Source: Coriobacteriales bacterium | GTDB taxonomy: Bacteria; Actinomycetota; Coriobacteriia; Coriobacteriales; UBA8131 | Direction: 5' to 3' | DNA length: 6,863 bases | NCBI GenBank assembly: GCA_031261765.1 | Contig: JAISJA010000108.1 | Coordinates: 1 to 6,863 of the forward strand | Shown: one piece after another, positions 6,381-6,863 of the stretch | Layout of the letters: the number at the start of each line of letters is the position of its first letter | How positions within the stretch are numbered: the stretch's first letter is position 1 | Made by a program: the position numbers and the translations under genes | Notes under the pieces: generated by a model | What the model saw: only the letters and a program-made list of their open reading frames with translations | What the model was told of the DNA's origin: nothing | Databases searched by the model: none

Positions 6381-6391
6381 ATGTTAGCATA
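6381..6391 (-). promoter_or_regulatory. Putative extended -10 promoter upstream of prfB
   Basis: On the minus strand 6391-6381 reads TATGCTAACAT, a fair match to an extended -10 (TRTGnTATAAT) with hexamer TAACAT. It ends 9 bases before the prfB ATG, so a transcript starting here would have at most a few leader bases. No convincing -35 was found. It shares TATGCTA and the final AT with the box before the leftmost gene. The same bases form the left arm of an inverted repeat covering the prfB start, so the box may reflect RNA structure instead. prfB could also be read through from gpmI, 42 bases upstream. Confidence 0.3.
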
Positions 6392-6413
6392 CGAACGTGT
6401 GAGCAGAGGTATT

Positions 6414-6863
6414 CTATGCGCGGCTTATAAGCGAGCGGCCTGTCCATTCGTCCGGCTTAGGCATTCCCATTAAGTCGACAAGAGTTGGCGCTATATCCGC
6501 CAGGCGTCCGTCACCGTGCTCAAACGACAAGTGCATGTCGCTGTTATCCGGGTCCACGAGCACGAACGGTACGACGTTAGTGGTGTGCGCGGTCCATGGT
6601 TGACCGGGGTTATCTGGATCTTCCATCTGTTCGCAATTGCCGTGGTCAGCGGTTATAAGCGCGAAACCGCCTGCGGAACAAACGGCGTCTACCACTCGTT
6701 TCAGGCCTTTATCAACGGCTTCCACGGCTTTTATGGCGGCGTCCATCTTGCCTGTATGGCCTACCATGTCACCATTGGCGAAGTTAACTATATATACGTC
6801 GGCTTCGCCACTGTCTATGGCGCTGGCCAGCGCCTCTGTGACTTCCGGCGCGCTCATTTGCGG
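6414..6863 (-). CDS. gpmI: 2,3-bisphosphoglycerate-independent phosphoglycerate mutase, C-terminal part (runs off the right edge)
   Basis: About 149 residues are present, ending in TAG, and the frame stays open to the right edge, so the N-terminal part lies outside. The enzyme interconverts 3- and 2-phosphoglycerate in glycolysis using two manganese ions. The segment is the end of the alkaline-phosphatase-like domain. PQMSAPEVTEAL is the typical lead-in. NFANGDMVGHTG supplies metal ligands Asp and His (codons near 6770 and 6758), ITADHGNCEQM supplies the Asp-His pair (near 6647-6642), and AHTTNVVPFVLV supplies the last His (near 6587). The closing ADIAPTLVDLMGMPKPDEWTGRSL is diagnostic of GpmI. 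The ATG at 6857 is an internal methionine, not a start. No terminator is visible in the 42 bases before prfB, so read-through into prfB is possible. Confidence 0.95.
   Translation of the reverse strand, partial: PQMSAPEVTEALASAIDSGEADVYIVNFANGDMVGHTGKMDAAIKAVEAVDKGLKRVVDAVCSAGGFALITADHGNCEQMEDPDNPGQPWTAHTTNVVPFVLVDPDNSDMHLSFEHGDGRLADIAPTLVDLMGMPKPDEWTGRSLISRA

Noticed and set aside
1..6863. Search for a defence island, CRISPR, mobile element, tRNA or riboswitch
   Set aside because: The window is almost fully filled by housekeeping genes. I found no repeat array, transposase, integrase, tRNA-like fold or conserved leader motif.

Overview
The window looks like ordinary bacterial chromosome from a lineage with roughly balanced GC. 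Every gene I can support lies on the minus strand, so transcription runs from right to left. I lean towards an actinobacterium, possibly of the class Coriobacteriia. The reasons are a release factor 2 gene with no programmed frameshift, a transketolase split into N and C subunit genes, linkage of prfB with ftsE-ftsX, and general protein character. This placement is an inference from memory of families, not a database result. Isoleucine is encoded mostly by ATA in every gene sampled, which is odd for a genome that is not AT-rich.

Layout in transcription order. (1) The window opens inside gpmI (phosphoglycerate mutase), of which only the C-terminal metal-binding part is present (6863-6414). (2) After 42 bases comes prfB, release factor 2 (6371-5250). 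(3) A 25-base gap with a strong ribosome binding site leads to the two transketolase subunit genes (5224-4358 and 4365-3358), which overlap by 8 bases. (4) A 57-60 base gap leads to ftsE (about 3297-2278) and ftsX (2285-1371), which also overlap by 8 bases. (5) Twenty-two bases later comes an M42-family metallo-aminopeptidase (1348-233). (6) A strong intrinsic terminator (204-160) ends the series. (7) A separate unidentified gene starts at 103 and leaves the window on the left.

The spacing suggests that prfB, the transketolase pair, ftsEX and the peptidase form one co-directional run ending at the 204-160 terminator. No terminator hairpin was seen inside it. Functionally it mixes glycolysis, the pentose phosphate pathway, translation termination, divisome or peptidoglycan-hydrolase control, and peptide turnover. 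The transketolase pair separates prfB from ftsEX, which are often adjacent in actinobacteria.

I found no mobile element, CRISPR array, RNA gene, defence system or clearly new multi-gene system. The points most worth a second look are a glutamine-rich N-terminal extension of about 110 residues on FtsE, the ATA habit, an SPT tripeptide where RF2 normally has SPF, and two similar TATGCTA..AT boxes with inverted repeats at the starts of prfB and of the leftmost gene.
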